Notes under the pieces: generated by a model | The model's database searches: none | Seen by the model: only the letters and a program-made list of their open reading frames with translations | What the model was told of the DNA's origin: nothing | Assembly (NCBI RefSeq): GCF_002917095.1 | Contig: NZ_PQGA01000005.1 | Location: forward strand, 248,001-312,000 | Length of the DNA: 64,000 nt | Reading direction: 5' to 3' | From: Paraburkholderia eburnea | GTDB lineage: Bacteria > Pseudomonadota > Gammaproteobacteria > Burkholderiales > Burkholderiaceae | Shown here: positions 26,592-35,300 of the stretch, one piece after another | How positions within the stretch are numbered: the stretch's first letter is position 1 | Layout of the letters: every line of letters starts with the position of its first letter | Made by a program: the position numbers and the translations under genes

Positions 26592-27607
26592 GCTGCGATC
26601 TCCAGGCGGCGCGGCGCGCGCGGCACGCGCGGAATGCGCGCCGACACATAGTCGTTGATCACATCGCACGGCGTGTAATTGCGATCGAGCTCATAGAGTT
26701 CGTCGGCGTCGAGCTTCGTGTCGAGCGCAGCCAGCGCGCTGTCGAATTGCGCGACGGTATCCGCACCCACCAGCATCGACGTAATGCCCGGACGATTGAG
26801 CACCCATGCCTGGGCGATCTGCGCGCACGACACGCCGCGCGCTTGAGCGACTTCGGCCACCGAAATCGCCACGTCGCGCGAAACCTGATCGTCGTACATC
26901 TGCGTGGTGAAAAAGTCGGTCTGGTTGCGCACCGATTTCGCGTCGCCCGAAAGCAGGCCGCGCGCAAGCGGGCTGAACACCGACACGCCCACGCCCTGGT
27001 CCTGGCAGAACGGCACCATCTCGCGCTCTTCCTCGCGATACGCGCAATTCAGTTGCAACTGCATGTTGATCGGCCGTGCGAAGTTATAGCGCTCGCAGGC
27101 CTGCAGAATCTTCGCAAACTGCCACGTGAACATCGTCGATACGCCGATATAGCGTGCCTTGCCCGAGCGCACGATATCGTTGAGCGCGTCCATGGTTTCT
27201 TCGACCGGCGTATTCACGTCGAAGTAATGCAGCATGTAGACATCGACGTAATCGGTCTGCAGACGGCGCAGCGAACCGTCGATGCCGTCCATGATGTGCT
27301 TGCGCGAATGGCCCTGATTGTTCACGCCGCCGCCGATCGGATAGCCCACCTTGGTCGTCAGCACGAGTTCGTCGCGCTTCGCGATGCGCTTGACGATGCG
27401 GCCCACGACTTCCTCGCCCACACCCGTCGAATAGAAGTCCGCGAGGTCGATGAAGTTCACGCCCGCTTCGAGCGCGTGACGCACGATCGGCTCGCTTTGC
27501 TCTTCGTTATAGATCCACGGCTTCCAGTCGGGCGTGCCCATGTTCATCGTGCCGAGGCACAGGCGCGACACTTTCAGGCCCGAGCGGCCGAGTTGCACGT
27601 ATTGCAT
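26588..27607 (-). CDS. Aldo/keto reductase
   Basis: 339 residues from ATG 27607 (AGGTG 6 bases upstream); a GTG 9 bases further up is the alternative. The AKR barrel is clear: LGRSGLKVSRLCLGTMNMG, catalytic Asp and Tyr in FIDLADFYSTGVGEEVVG, Lys in VLTTKVGYP, His in VDVYMLHYFD, and the NADPH pocket near GVSVFSPLARGLLSG and GADTVAQFDSALAA. It reduces an aldehyde or ketone with NADPH in the cytoplasm, or acts in reverse. Its stop overlaps the aldehyde dehydrogenase start (ATGA), and the fae homologue ends 28 bp upstream, so the three genes form one operon. Confidence 0.94.
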   Translation of the reverse strand: MQYVQLGRSGLKVSRLCLGTMNMGTPDWKPWIYNEEQSEPIVRHALEAGVNFIDLADFYSTGVGEEVVGRIVKRIAKRDELVLTTKVGYPIGGGVNNQGHSRKHIMDGIDGSLRRLQTDYVDVYMLHYFDVNTPVEETMDALNDIVRSGKARYIGVSTMFTWQFAKILQACERYNFARPINMQLQLNCAYREEEREMVPFCQDQGVGVSVFSPLARGLLSGDAKSVRNQTDFFTTQMYDDQVSRDVAISVAEVAQARGVSCAQIAQAWVLNRPGITSMLVGADTVAQFDSALAALDTKLDADELYELDRNYTPCDVINDYVSARIPRVPRAPRRLEIAA

Positions 27608-27635
27608 CGTAGTCACCTGATAGAGGAGTCGCGGC

Positions 27636-28157
27636 TCAGGCCGCGCGGGCCTTGGGCGTGTAGAACGGATTGCTGATCTGATCCTTGATCTTCGCGATAT
27701 CGTCGAGCAACGGCAGCCCGTTCATCGCCGCGCGGATCGCGGTCTTGCACGCGACGTAGTTGTTCTCATAGACGGCGTCGAGGTCGTCGCACGACCAGTT
27801 CACCCAGTTCGCCGTGACGATGCACCATTCGTTTTCCGCTTCCGGCGGCAGCGTGCCGTCGAGCATCGCTTCCGTGACCGCCTTCGCGATGGCCGCCTGC
27901 GACGCGCCCCACGTGGCGTTGCCGTGCAGATCGCCGCGAATATCGGCCTTGTTCACGTAGAGCGTGGCGGGCTTGACCGGCACGTTGGGCTGGGCGACCA
28001 CCATGAACGGCACGTGGCCTTGCGAGGGCGAGGAAAGGCTGTTCGTGAACGCCTGCCCCACCGGGCCGTTGCGCGGGCCGATCATGATGTTGATGTGGGC
28101 AGCGTTTACGCCTGGTCCAGCAAAACCCTCGCCGATATAGACTTCCAAGGCTTTCAT
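27636..28157 (-). CDS. fae: Formaldehyde-activating enzyme homologue (Fae family)
   Basis: 173 residues from ATG 28157, close to the usual 170. Family blocks are EVYIGEGFAG, NAAHINIMIGPRNGPVGQAF with His21 at the catalytic position, HVPFMVVAQPNVPVKPATLY, ASQAAIAKAVTEAMLDGTLP and ENNYVACKTAIRAAMNG. Fae condenses formaldehyde with tetrahydromethanopterin in methylotrophs, and some non-methylotrophs keep homologues of unclear use. No other tetrahydromethanopterin gene is in this window. It is the first gene of an operon with an aldo/keto reductase and an aldehyde dehydrogenase, divergent from a betaine-type ABC operon. Removal of methyl groups from betaines yields formaldehyde, which would explain the pairing. 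The ribosome site is weak (GAG 6 bases upstream; GGAG 11 upstream). Confidence 0.9.
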   Translation of the reverse strand: MKALEVYIGEGFAGPGVNAAHINIMIGPRNGPVGQAFTNSLSSPSQGHVPFMVVAQPNVPVKPATLYVNKADIRGDLHGNATWGASQAAIAKAVTEAMLDGTLPPEAENEWCIVTANWVNWSCDDLDAVYENNYVACKTAIRAAMNGLPLLDDIAKIKDQISNPFYTPKARAA

Positions 28158-28459
28158 TTTGACTCTGTCTCCTATGGTGCCGGTGTTTGATTGGTGCGCC
28201 GCAGCGTGCTGCTTTGTCGATGCAGGCTGCGCGTCGAAACGAATTCCAGCACACGCCACGCAAGGCAAAAAGCTATGAAATCTCATGGGGGCATGACGCC
28301 GGATCATCGGCATGAGATCAGGTAATGCCTCGATGACTTTTCGTGGCTTTCGCAACCCAAAATGCTGCCGTTAGACTCTGTTCGCGCCAAATCAGAAAAC
28401 CCGCTCCACGCAGCGGGAAACACGGCGACCCCGACACGATGAAAGCGAACGGAGGAGAC
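28158..28459. promoter_or_regulatory. Divergent control region between fae and the betaine-type ABC operon
   Basis: About 300 bp between two divergent starts. It has AT-richer stretches and a small hairpin CCCGCT / AGCGGG (28400-28417) on the transporter side. No gene is visible, and I could not fix promoters or an operator with confidence. A shared regulator, possibly one of the two flanking GcvA-like LysR proteins, is expected to bind here. Confidence 0.5.
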
Positions 28460-29509
28460 ATGAAACGAATTACCCAGGCAGGCGTACGCCTTGCCGCCGC
28501 GCTGGCGCTCACCTGCGCCGCCACGAGCAGCTTTGCAGCGGGCAACGCCGCGCCCGGCTGGTGCCAGGCCGGCAAGACCGTGAAGCTTGCCCAGATCACC
28601 TGGGAAAGCGGCGCGCTCATGACCGAAATGGTGCGCACGGTGCTTGAAAAGGGCTACGGCTGCAAAACCGAAGTCGTGCCAGGCGCCACGGCCGCCACCG
28701 AAACCGCGCTTACCAATAACGACCTTCAGGTATGGGCCGAGCACTGGACGGGGCGCAGCCCCATCATCGCGCGCGGCCTGAAAGACGGTAACGTGAAGCT
28801 GATCGGCGAACTGATCCCCGGCGGCGACAAGGAAGGCTGGTACGTGCCGGACTACGTCATCAACGGCGATCCGAAACGCGGCATCAAGCCGCTCGCGCCG
28901 CAACTGCGCTCGATCGCGCAACTGCCGCAATACAAGGATCTTTTCAGCGACGACGAAGAGCCCGGCAAGGGCCGCTTCTACAACTGCCCGGCGGGCTGGG
29001 ATTGCGAGCGCTTCAATAACCGTCTGCTGTCCGCCTACAAGCTCGGCGACGATTACACCAACTTCCGTCCGGGCACCGGCGGCGCGCTCGACGCGGCAAT
29101 CGCCTCGGCTTACGAGCGCGGCAAGCCCATCCTCTTCTACTACTGGCAACCGGCCGGGCTGATGGCGAAATACCACTTCGTGCAGCTCGCGGGCGCGCCG
29201 TACTCGGACGCCTGCTGGAACACCATCGCCGATCCCAAGGGCACGCCGTGCGCCTCGGCGTTCAAGGTCTCGCATCTGAAGATTGCGGTCTCCACGCCGT
29301 TCTTCGACGCCGAACCCGCCGCCGTGTCGTTCTTCGAAAAGGTCAGCCTGCCGCTCCCGCTCGACGAACAACTGGTTCAGCAGATGCATGACAAGAAGCT
29401 CGACGCCTCCACGGTCGCGCACAGCTTCTTCGAGCAGCACCCCGAAATCTGGAAGCAATGGGTCACGCCGGATGTCGCGGCGCGCGTGCAAGCCGGCCTG
29501 AAGTCCTAA
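28460..29509 (+). CDS. Betaine/proline-type ABC transporter substrate-binding protein (second copy)
   Basis: 349 residues from ATG 28460, directly after GGAGGAG; an in-frame ATG at 28439 is less likely. The signal peptide ends SSFAAG. Motifs parallel the copy at 21658: LAQITWESGALMTEMVRTVL, GATAATETALTNNDLQVWAE, EGWYVPDYVI, NCPAGWDCERFNN and NFRPGTGGALDAAI. The Cys positions are also shared, pointing to a disulfide-stabilised OpuAC-type protein for a quaternary ammonium or similar onium solute. It is the first gene of an operon with the permease (54 bp) and ATPase (58 bp) and is divergent from the Fae operon. Confidence 0.94.
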   Translation: MKRITQAGVRLAAALALTCAATSSFAAGNAAPGWCQAGKTVKLAQITWESGALMTEMVRTVLEKGYGCKTEVVPGATAATETALTNNDLQVWAEHWTGRSPIIARGLKDGNVKLIGELIPGGDKEGWYVPDYVINGDPKRGIKPLAPQLRSIAQLPQYKDLFSDDEEPGKGRFYNCPAGWDCERFNNRLLSAYKLGDDYTNFRPGTGGALDAAIASAYERGKPILFYYWQPAGLMAKYHFVQLAGAPYSDACWNTIADPKGTPCASAFKVSHLKIAVSTPFFDAEPAAVSFFEKVSLPLPLDEQLVQQMHDKKLDASTVAHSFFEQHPEIWKQWVTPDVAARVQAGLKS

Positions 29510-29563
29510 CCCGCACTTACCGCACCTACCGCATCACCTGTCACACGCTGAATGAGGCTCACC

Positions 29564-30538
29564 ATGGGATCTCCCTTTCTTCACCTGTCGATCGCCGATT
29601 GGGTCAACGATCAGGTCACCGCGTTCGTGCAGCAATACGGCGACGCGTTCCATAACTTCAGCGTGCTGATGCTGCGCGACGTGCTCGTGCCGCTCGAAGG
29701 CCTGCTGCGCGCCATGCCGCCTTTGCTCGTGCTGGCCCTCGTGGGCCTGCTGAGCTGGCATGCGTCGCGCCGCGTGGGCGTGGCGCTGCTGTTCGTCGCT
29801 CTGCTCTGGCTGATCGGCTGCTTCGGGCTGTGGGACAAGCTCATGCAGACCTTCGCGCTGATGGTGGTGGCCACCGTCATTTCCGTGGCGCTGGGCGTGC
29901 CGCTCGGCATTCTCGCGGCGGGCAGCAGCACGCTGCGCCGCATCCTGCTGCCCGTGCTCGACGTGATGCAGACGCTGCCGAGCTTCGTGTATCTGATTCC
30001 GGTGCTGATGCTGTTCGGTCTCGGCAAGGTGCCGGCGATTCTCGCGACCGTCGTGTATGCGCTGCCGCCGCTGATTCGTCTGACCGATCTGGGCATCCGT
30101 CACGTCGACGGCGAGATCGTCGAAGCGGCGCGCGCCTTCGGCACGACGCGCGCACAACTGCTGTTCGGCGTGCAGTTGCCGCTCGCGCGTCCGAGCATCA
30201 TGGCCGGCATCAACCAGACCACGATGATGGCGCTGTCGATGGTCGTGATCGCGTCGATGATCGGCTCGCGCGGTCTCGGCGAAGACGTGCTTGCGGGCAT
30301 CCAGACGCTCGACGTGGGCAAGGGCACGCAGGCCGGTATCGCCATCGTGATTCTTGCGATCGTGATCGACCGCATCAGCCAGGGCTACGGTCAGGGACGC
30401 CGCACGCGCGGCCTCGCGCGCCAGGGCAAGCAGCCTTCGCGCATTCCGTTTCGTCGCGCGCGCAACCAGGCCGACGCCAATGCCAACGCGGCCGATGCGT
30501 CCAAGGCCAGCGACCTGAGCGGTCATCCGGCCAAATAA
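29564..30538 (+). CDS. Betaine/proline-type ABC transporter permease
   Basis: 324 residues from ATG 29564, with TGAGG 6 bases upstream; ATG 29552 is in frame but lacks a site. It has hydrophobic segments from about residue 45 onward, and the ProW/OpuAB permease loop is visible in [40 protein letters not shown] (the EAA motif contacting the ATPase) and [20 protein letters not shown]. The C-terminal 45 residues are basic and then Ala/Asp/Asn-rich, an extension not needed for transport. One permease gene is enough for a homodimeric channel of this family. It lies between the binding protein and ATPase genes. Confidence 0.95.
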   Translation: MGSPFLHLSIADWVNDQVTAFVQQYGDAFHNFSVLMLRDVLVPLEGLLRAMPPLLVLALVGLLSWHASRRVGVALLFVALLWLIGCFGLWDKLMQTFALMVVATVISVALGVPLGILAAGSSTLRRILLPVLDVMQTLPSFVYLIPVLMLFGLGKVPAILATVVYALPPLIRLTDLGIRHVDGEIVEAARAFGTTRAQLLFGVQLPLARPSIMAGINQTTMMALSMVVIASMIGSRGLGEDVLAGIQTLDVGKGTQAGIAIVILAIVIDRISQGYGQGRRTRGLARQGKQPSRIPFRRARNQADANANAADASKASDLSGHPAK

Positions 30539-30596
30539 GGCGTCCTGGCGCAGTATTCCCGCGCAGTCAATCCGAATTCGCAAAGAGGTAACGAAC

Positions 30597-31421
30597 ATGA
30601 GCGGCATCGAAGTCAAACACGTGTACAAGATCTTTGGCGCGCGCGAGGCGAGCCAGCGCGCGCTGGAACTGCTGCGCGGCGGCGCGGGCAAGGCCGAAGT
30701 CCTGGAGAAAACCCGCTGCAACGTGGGCCTGAACGACGTGAGCCTGTCGATCGGCTCAGGGCAGATCTTCGTTATCATGGGGTTGTCGGGGTCGGGCAAA
30801 TCGACGCTCGTGCGCCACTTCAACCGCCTGATCGAGCCGACCGTCGGCGAGATCCTGATCGACGGCAAGGACGTACTCAAGCTCAACGACAACGGCCTGC
30901 GCGAGCTGCGCCGCTATGGGGTGAGCATGGTGTTTCAAAGTTTCGGACTCCTTCCGCATCAGACGGTGCTCAATAACGCGGCTTACGCACTCGTCACGCG
31001 CGGCGAAAAGAAGGCCGACGCACTCGCCAGTGCGCGCGAATGGCTAGGCAAAGTGGGACTCGGCAACTACGGCGACCACTACCCCGACGAGCTTTCAGGC
31101 GGCATGCGCCAGCGCGTGGGCCTCGCGCGCGCCCTTGCCGCCAACACCGACGTGCTGCTGATGGACGAAGCGTTCTCCGCACTCGATCCGCTGATCCGCA
31201 CGGAAATGCAGGACCAGTTGCTCGAACTGCAAAAGACGCTGCAAAAGACCATCGTGTTCATCACGCACGATCTGGACGAGGCGCTGCGCATCGGCAACCA
31301 GATCGCGATCCTGCGCGATGGCCGCCTGATCCAGTGCGGCACGCCCGAAGACATCCTCGAGCGCCCCGCCGACGACTACGTGCGCCGCTTCGTCGAGCGC
31401 CGCAGCGCGGTGACGCACTAA
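30597..31421 (+). CDS. Betaine/proline-type ABC transporter ATP-binding protein
   Basis: 274 residues. The N-terminal [20 protein letters not shown] is the ProV/OpuAA signature, followed by Walker [11 protein letters not shown]-loop [13 protein letters not shown], signature [16 protein letters not shown], Walker [15 protein letters not shown] and switch His in [10 protein letters not shown]. It is about 120 residues shorter than ProV and lacks the C-terminal CBS pair that senses ionic strength, so uptake is probably nutritional and not osmotically gated; that is inference. ATG 30597 follows AAGAGGTAACGAAC. An MFS gene begins 9 bp after the stop and is likely in the same transcript. Confidence 0.95.
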   Translation: MSGIEVKHVYKIFGAREASQRALELLRGGAGKAEVLEKTRCNVGLNDVSLSIGSGQIFVIMGLSGSGKSTLVRHFNRLIEPTVGEILIDGKDVLKLNDNGLRELRRYGVSMVFQSFGLLPHQTVLNNAAYALVTRGEKKADALASAREWLGKVGLGNYGDHYPDELSGGMRQRVGLARALAANTDVLLMDEAFSALDPLIRTEMQDQLLELQKTLQKTIVFITHDLDEALRIGNQIAILRDGRLIQCGTPEDILERPADDYVRRFVERRSAVTH

Positions 31422-31430
31422 GCGCTGTCG

Positions 31431-32597
31431 ATGCGGGCGCTCTACGGCCTGCTGGGCGGCTACACGGTTCTCGTCTGCGGCAACAGCCTGCTCACCACGC
31501 TGATCTCGCTGCGCATGATCGAAGCCGCGCATGGCGCGCTCGGCGTGGGTCTCGTGCAGTCGTGCTACTACGTCGGCTTCATTGCGGGCGCGCTCGGCCT
31601 GGGTCCCCTCGTTGGGCGCATCGGGCCGCAGCGCGCCTTCATCGGTTTTGGCGCGCTCACGGCGCTGTCCGCGCTCGGCTATCTCTCCTTCGATTCGCCC
31701 GATGCGTGGGCCGCGCTGCGGCTCGTGACGGGCTTCAGCATGGTCGGCGTGTTCACGTCGATCGAAAGCGGCGTGAACGGCGCCGTGCCGAACGAGCGGC
31801 GCGGACGCGCCTTCGCGCTCTATCTCGTGCTCACCTATCTGGGCGTGAGCGCCGGGCAATTCCTGCTGGGCGTGGCCGCGCCTGGCAGCAATGTCGAACA
31901 CGCCCTCGTCAATGGGCTTTACGTCGTCTCGCTGATTCCTGTCGCGCTGATCGGCGACTGGCAGCAGAGCGTGCCGCCGCCGGTGACCGAAGCCGCCGCG
32001 CGCGCGTCGCCGCTCGCTACGCCCAAACGCCCCACGCTGCTGCTCGACGGCCTGCGCGAACTCGCGCGCGTCGCGCCGCGCAGCGTGCCCGCCTGCGTCG
32101 GCGCGGGCCTGCTCTCCAGCGCGTTCTATGCGCTTACGCCGGTCTATCTCGCGCGCATCGGCTTTCCGGCGGCCGACATTTCGCACGCAATGGGCATCGT
32201 ACTGATCGGCGCGCTGCTTTCGCAATGGCCCGTGGGCAGGCTTTCCGACCGGCTCGGGCGGCGCGCCACGCTCGGCGTGGTCTCGCTCGTCGCCGCCGTG
32301 GCGGCAGCGGCGCTGATCGTGGTGCGCGCGCCGTGGCTCGTCGATACGCTGCTGTTCCTCTACGTCGCGCTCACCTTCACGCTCTACGGCGTGATCGTCT
32401 CGGACGTCAACGATCACGTCGATCAGACCCGCCGCGTGCAGACCAGCGCCACCTTGCTGCTGGTGTTCTCGCTGGGCGGCGCGGCCGGGCCGACGCTCGC
32501 GTCCCTCTTCATGCGCCTGCTCGGCCCGGGTGGGCTCTATATTTTCGCGTTGGCCGTCACGCTGGGCCTCGTGGCGCTCTCCCGGGCGCGGCGTTGA
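31431..32597 (+). CDS. MFS transporter (YcaD-like small-molecule exporter or sugar-type)
   Basis: 388 residues with about 12 membrane segments. The fold is read from YGLLGGYTVLVCGNSLLTTL, SCYYVGFIAGALGLGPLVGR (loop 2-3 signature LVGRIGPQRAF) and QWPVGRLSDRLGRRATLGVV (second RxGRR copy). It resembles the YcaD/TsgA-like group of carriers of unknown substrate. It begins 9 bp after the ATPase stop without a strong ribosome site, so it probably is coupled to the ABC operon. It may export a by-product of the imported compound. The next gene is a LysR regulator. Confidence 0.88.
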   Translation: MRALYGLLGGYTVLVCGNSLLTTLISLRMIEAAHGALGVGLVQSCYYVGFIAGALGLGPLVGRIGPQRAFIGFGALTALSALGYLSFDSPDAWAALRLVTGFSMVGVFTSIESGVNGAVPNERRGRAFALYLVLTYLGVSAGQFLLGVAAPGSNVEHALVNGLYVVSLIPVALIGDWQQSVPPPVTEAAARASPLATPKRPTLLLDGLRELARVAPRSVPACVGAGLLSSAFYALTPVYLARIGFPAADISHAMGIVLIGALLSQWPVGRLSDRLGRRATLGVVSLVAAVAAAALIVVRAPWLVDTLLFLYVALTFTLYGVIVSDVNDHVDQTRRVQTSATLLLVFSLGGAAGPTLASLFMRLLGPGGLYIFALAVTLGLVALSRARR

Positions 32598-32717
32598 ATG
32601 AAGCGCCGCCTCCAACCCGCGCAGGCGGCCCCGGCGACTCCAGCCGCGCGGCCCGGTATACTCCGTCGTTTTGGCGCCACGCCTTTTCGAGATGGCGCCG
32701 CCCGCGAGGAGACGACC

Positions 32718-33608
32718 TTGAAGCGAAAGATGCCGGCGCTGAACGCCCTGAAGGCGTTCGAGGCGGCAGGTACGAGCGGCAGCTTCACCCGCGCCGCCGA
32801 GCAGTTGAACGTGACGCAGAGCGCGGTCAGCCGCCAGGTGCGCCAACTGGAAGAACAACTCGGCGAGACGCTGCTCGAACGCCACCATCACCGCCTCGAA
32901 CTCACCGACGCCGGGCGCGCGCTCTTGCGCACGCTCCAGCAGACGTTCGACCGTATCGAGCTGACGGTGCGCACGATCCAGCAGAAGAGCGATCTGAACC
33001 GCCTGCGCGTGAACGCACCGCCCACCTTTGCGAGCCGCTGGCTCGTGCCGCGCCTCACGCGTCTGCACGCGCGCCATCCCTCGCTCGAATTGAGCCTCAC
33101 GACGCAGTTGCAGGACACCCTCGCCGATTCGACCGCGCTCGACTGCGCGATCCGTTTCGGCGATGGCGAATGGGAGGGACTGGAAAGCTCGCTGCTGATG
33201 CACGAGTCGCATATCGCGGTGTGCTCGCCCGCGCTACTCGCGAACGGTCCCGTCGATCTCACGCAGCAAACGCTGCTGCACGTTCTGGCGGCTGAAAACC
33301 AGCGCTATATGACGTGGCGGCACTGGCTCGACGCCGCGCGCATCGAGGACGTGGATACCTCGGGCGGCTATGAATTCGATCTGCTCGACCATGCGATCCG
33401 CGCCGCCATCGAAGGGCTGGGCGTGACCATGGCCGATCGCAACATGATCGGGCGCGAACTGGCCGATGGCCTGCTCGCGCCGGTGCGCGACATCCATGTG
33501 GATGGTCGGCAATCCTACTGGTTCGTGGTGCGGCCCGAACAAAAAGCTTCCAGGCCGCTCCAGCTTTTCAGGCAGTGGCTTCAGGACGAGATCGCCGCGG
33601 CACGCTGA
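32718..33608 (+). CDS. LysR-family regulator, GcvA-like (second copy)
   Basis: 296 residues from TTG 32718, chosen because GAGGAG ends 6 bases upstream and LKRKMPALNALKAFEAAGT is the usual GcvA-type start; the frame upstream to 32598 is not conserved-looking. The helix-turn-helix is SFTRAAEQLNVTQSAVSRQV, then LEEQLGETLLERHHHRLELT. The co-inducer domain has VNAPPTFASRWLVPRLTRL. It is 28 bp overlapped at its 3' end by the convergent GMC oxidoreductase gene. It likely governs the transporter/Fae region together with or instead of its relative at 24057. Confidence 0.93.
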   Translation: MKRKMPALNALKAFEAAGTSGSFTRAAEQLNVTQSAVSRQVRQLEEQLGETLLERHHHRLELTDAGRALLRTLQQTFDRIELTVRTIQQKSDLNRLRVNAPPTFASRWLVPRLTRLHARHPSLELSLTTQLQDTLADSTALDCAIRFGDGEWEGLESSLLMHESHIAVCSPALLANGPVDLTQQTLLHVLAAENQRYMTWRHWLDAARIEDVDTSGGYEFDLLDHAIRAAIEGLGVTMADRNMIGRELADGLLAPVRDIHVDGRQSYWFVVRPEQKASRPLQLFRQWLQDEIAAAR

Positions 33609-35263
33609 ACGTTTCCAGCGAGGCTGCGCGCGGAGATCGCGCGGTCCGCGTCTTCGAGTATCAGATCCGCGCCTTTTTCCGCCACCATCATCGTCGGCGC
33701 ATTGGTATTGCCGGACGTGATATTCGGGAAGATCGACGCATCGACCACGCGCAAACCGTCGATGCCGTGCACACGCAGGCGCGCGTCCACCACCGACGTT
33801 TGCGGGTCCGGACCCATCGCGCAGGTACCGCACAGGTGATAGATCGAACCGCTTTGCTCGCGGAAGAACTTGAGCATGCTGGCGTCGTCGGTGACTTCGC
33901 CGGCCGGCGTGACTTCTTCCACCGTGATCGCCTTCAGCGCCTGCGCCTGCATGAGCTTGCGCACCAGACGGCTGCCTGCGATGGCTTCGTCGCGATCCTT
34001 CTGCGTCGACAGATAATTGCCGCGAATCTTCGGCGCATCGGTCACATTGCTCGAAGCGATCTCGACCGAACCCCGGCTGGTCGGACGGCACGGATTGAAG
34101 CAGACGAGAAAGCCCGAATACGGCTCCGGCGTCAACTGCGCGCGGCTGGATTTAGGAATCCGATACGACAGCGGGTTGAAATACACCTGCATATCCGGAT
34201 GCGCCTCATCGGCCCTGGTGCGGAAGAAGCCGCCCGACTGGTTCACGCTCATCGAGAACGGACCGGTCCGCTTGAACAGATACTGCATGCCGAACTTGAG
34301 CTTGGTGGCCCAACTGCTGAACGCATCGTTGAGCGTCTTCACGCGCGAACGATAGTAGAAGCTCACGCACAAATGGTCCTGCAGATTCTGGCCCACGGCA
34401 GGCAGTTCATGCACCACGCCGATGCCGTGACGCTTGAGCAGCGCCGCCGGTCCCACGCCCGAGAGTTGCAGCAGCTTGGGCGAATCGACGGCGCCAGCCG
34501 CCACGATCACTTCACGGTTCGCGTGGACCGTGCGCTTCGTGCCCTGTTGCATGAACTCCACGCCAATCGCACGCGGCGTTTCCGAATTCGTGTCGAACAA
34601 CACACGCGTCGCCTGCGCGTGATGTTCGATCTTGAGATTCGGACGCTGGCCGGCGCGATGCAGATACGCAAAGCTGCTGGACGCACGCTGGCCGTCGCGC
34701 GTATTCACATCGTAAATGCCGACGCCTTCGAGCTTCGCGCCGTTGAAATCGTCATTGCGCTCGTAGCCCAGTTGCTCGCAGCCTTCGAGGAAGGTCTTGC
34801 AGATCGGATGCGCACCGTCCTTCATCGGCGTGATGCGCACGGGGCCGTTCGCACCGTGCCACGCCGTATCGCCCAGCGGATGCGATTCGAGCTTGCGGAA
34901 ATACGGCAGCACGTCCTGATACGACCAGCCCGGATTGCCCGCGGCCGCCCAGTCGTCGAAATCGCGCGCGGCGCCGCGCACATAGATCATCGCGTTGATC
35001 GAGCCCGAGCCGCCCTGCACCTTGCCGCGCGGCGCATAGATCTGGCGACCCGCGAGTTCCGGTTCCGGCTCGCTGTAGTACATCCAGTTGTGCACCTTGT
35101 TGTAGTACAGCTTGGCGAAGCCGATGGGGATCTTGAACCAGAACGAGTTGTCCGAACCGCCCGCTTCGAGCAGCAACACCGAATGGCGTCCCGAGGCCGA
35201 CAGCCGTTCGGCGAGAATGCAGCCTGCCGATCCCGCGCCGACGATGATGTAGTCGTAATTCAT
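33581..35263 (-). CDS. GMC-family FAD oxidoreductase (choline/alcohol dehydrogenase type)
   Basis: 560 residues. FAD-binding start [20 protein letters not shown], the GMC signatures [18 protein letters not shown] and [17 protein letters not shown], and the C-terminal catalytic His region in [20 protein letters not shown] followed by [20 protein letters not shown]. Length and motifs fit BetA-like dehydrogenases, which feed electrons to the respiratory chain, but the GMC family covers many alcohols and polyols. In this operon (aldehyde dehydrogenase, MFS carrier, enolase-type dehydratase) a sugar-derived or polyol alcohol is as plausible as choline. Its 3' end overlaps the LysR gene by 28 bp. 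Confidence 0.94.
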   Translation of the reverse strand: MNYDYIIVGAGSAGCILAERLSASGRHSVLLLEAGGSDNSFWFKIPIGFAKLYYNKVHNWMYYSEPEPELAGRQIYAPRGKVQGGSGSINAMIYVRGAARDFDDWAAAGNPGWSYQDVLPYFRKLESHPLGDTAWHGANGPVRITPMKDGAHPICKTFLEGCEQLGYERNDDFNGAKLEGVGIYDVNTRDGQRASSSFAYLHRAGQRPNLKIEHHAQATRVLFDTNSETPRAIGVEFMQQGTKRTVHANREVIVAAGAVDSPKLLQLSGVGPAALLKRHGIGVVHELPAVGQNLQDHLCVSFYYRSRVKTLNDAFSSWATKLKFGMQYLFKRTGPFSMSVNQSGGFFRTRADEAHPDMQVYFNPLSYRIPKSSRAQLTPEPYSGFLVCFNPCRPTSRGSVEIASSNVTDAPKIRGNYLSTQKDRDEAIAGSRLVRKLMQAQALKAITVEEVTPAGEVTDDASMLKFFREQSGSIYHLCGTCAMGPDPQTSVVDARLRVHGIDGLRVVDASIFPNITSGNTNAPTMMVAEKGADLILEDADRAISARSLAGNVQRAAAISS

Positions 35264-35300
35264 CGCAATCCTTCCGCGTTTTTATCCGCGCTATCTTTGC

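Noticed and set aside
29534..30892. 452-codon minus-strand frame over the permease
   Set aside because: Antisense to a gene with clear EAA-loop permease motifs and of biased composition.
31095..33212. 705-codon open frame on the minus strand
   Set aside because: Antisense to the ATPase, MFS and LysR genes; compositionally a shadow with repeated Arg/Glu/Ala.
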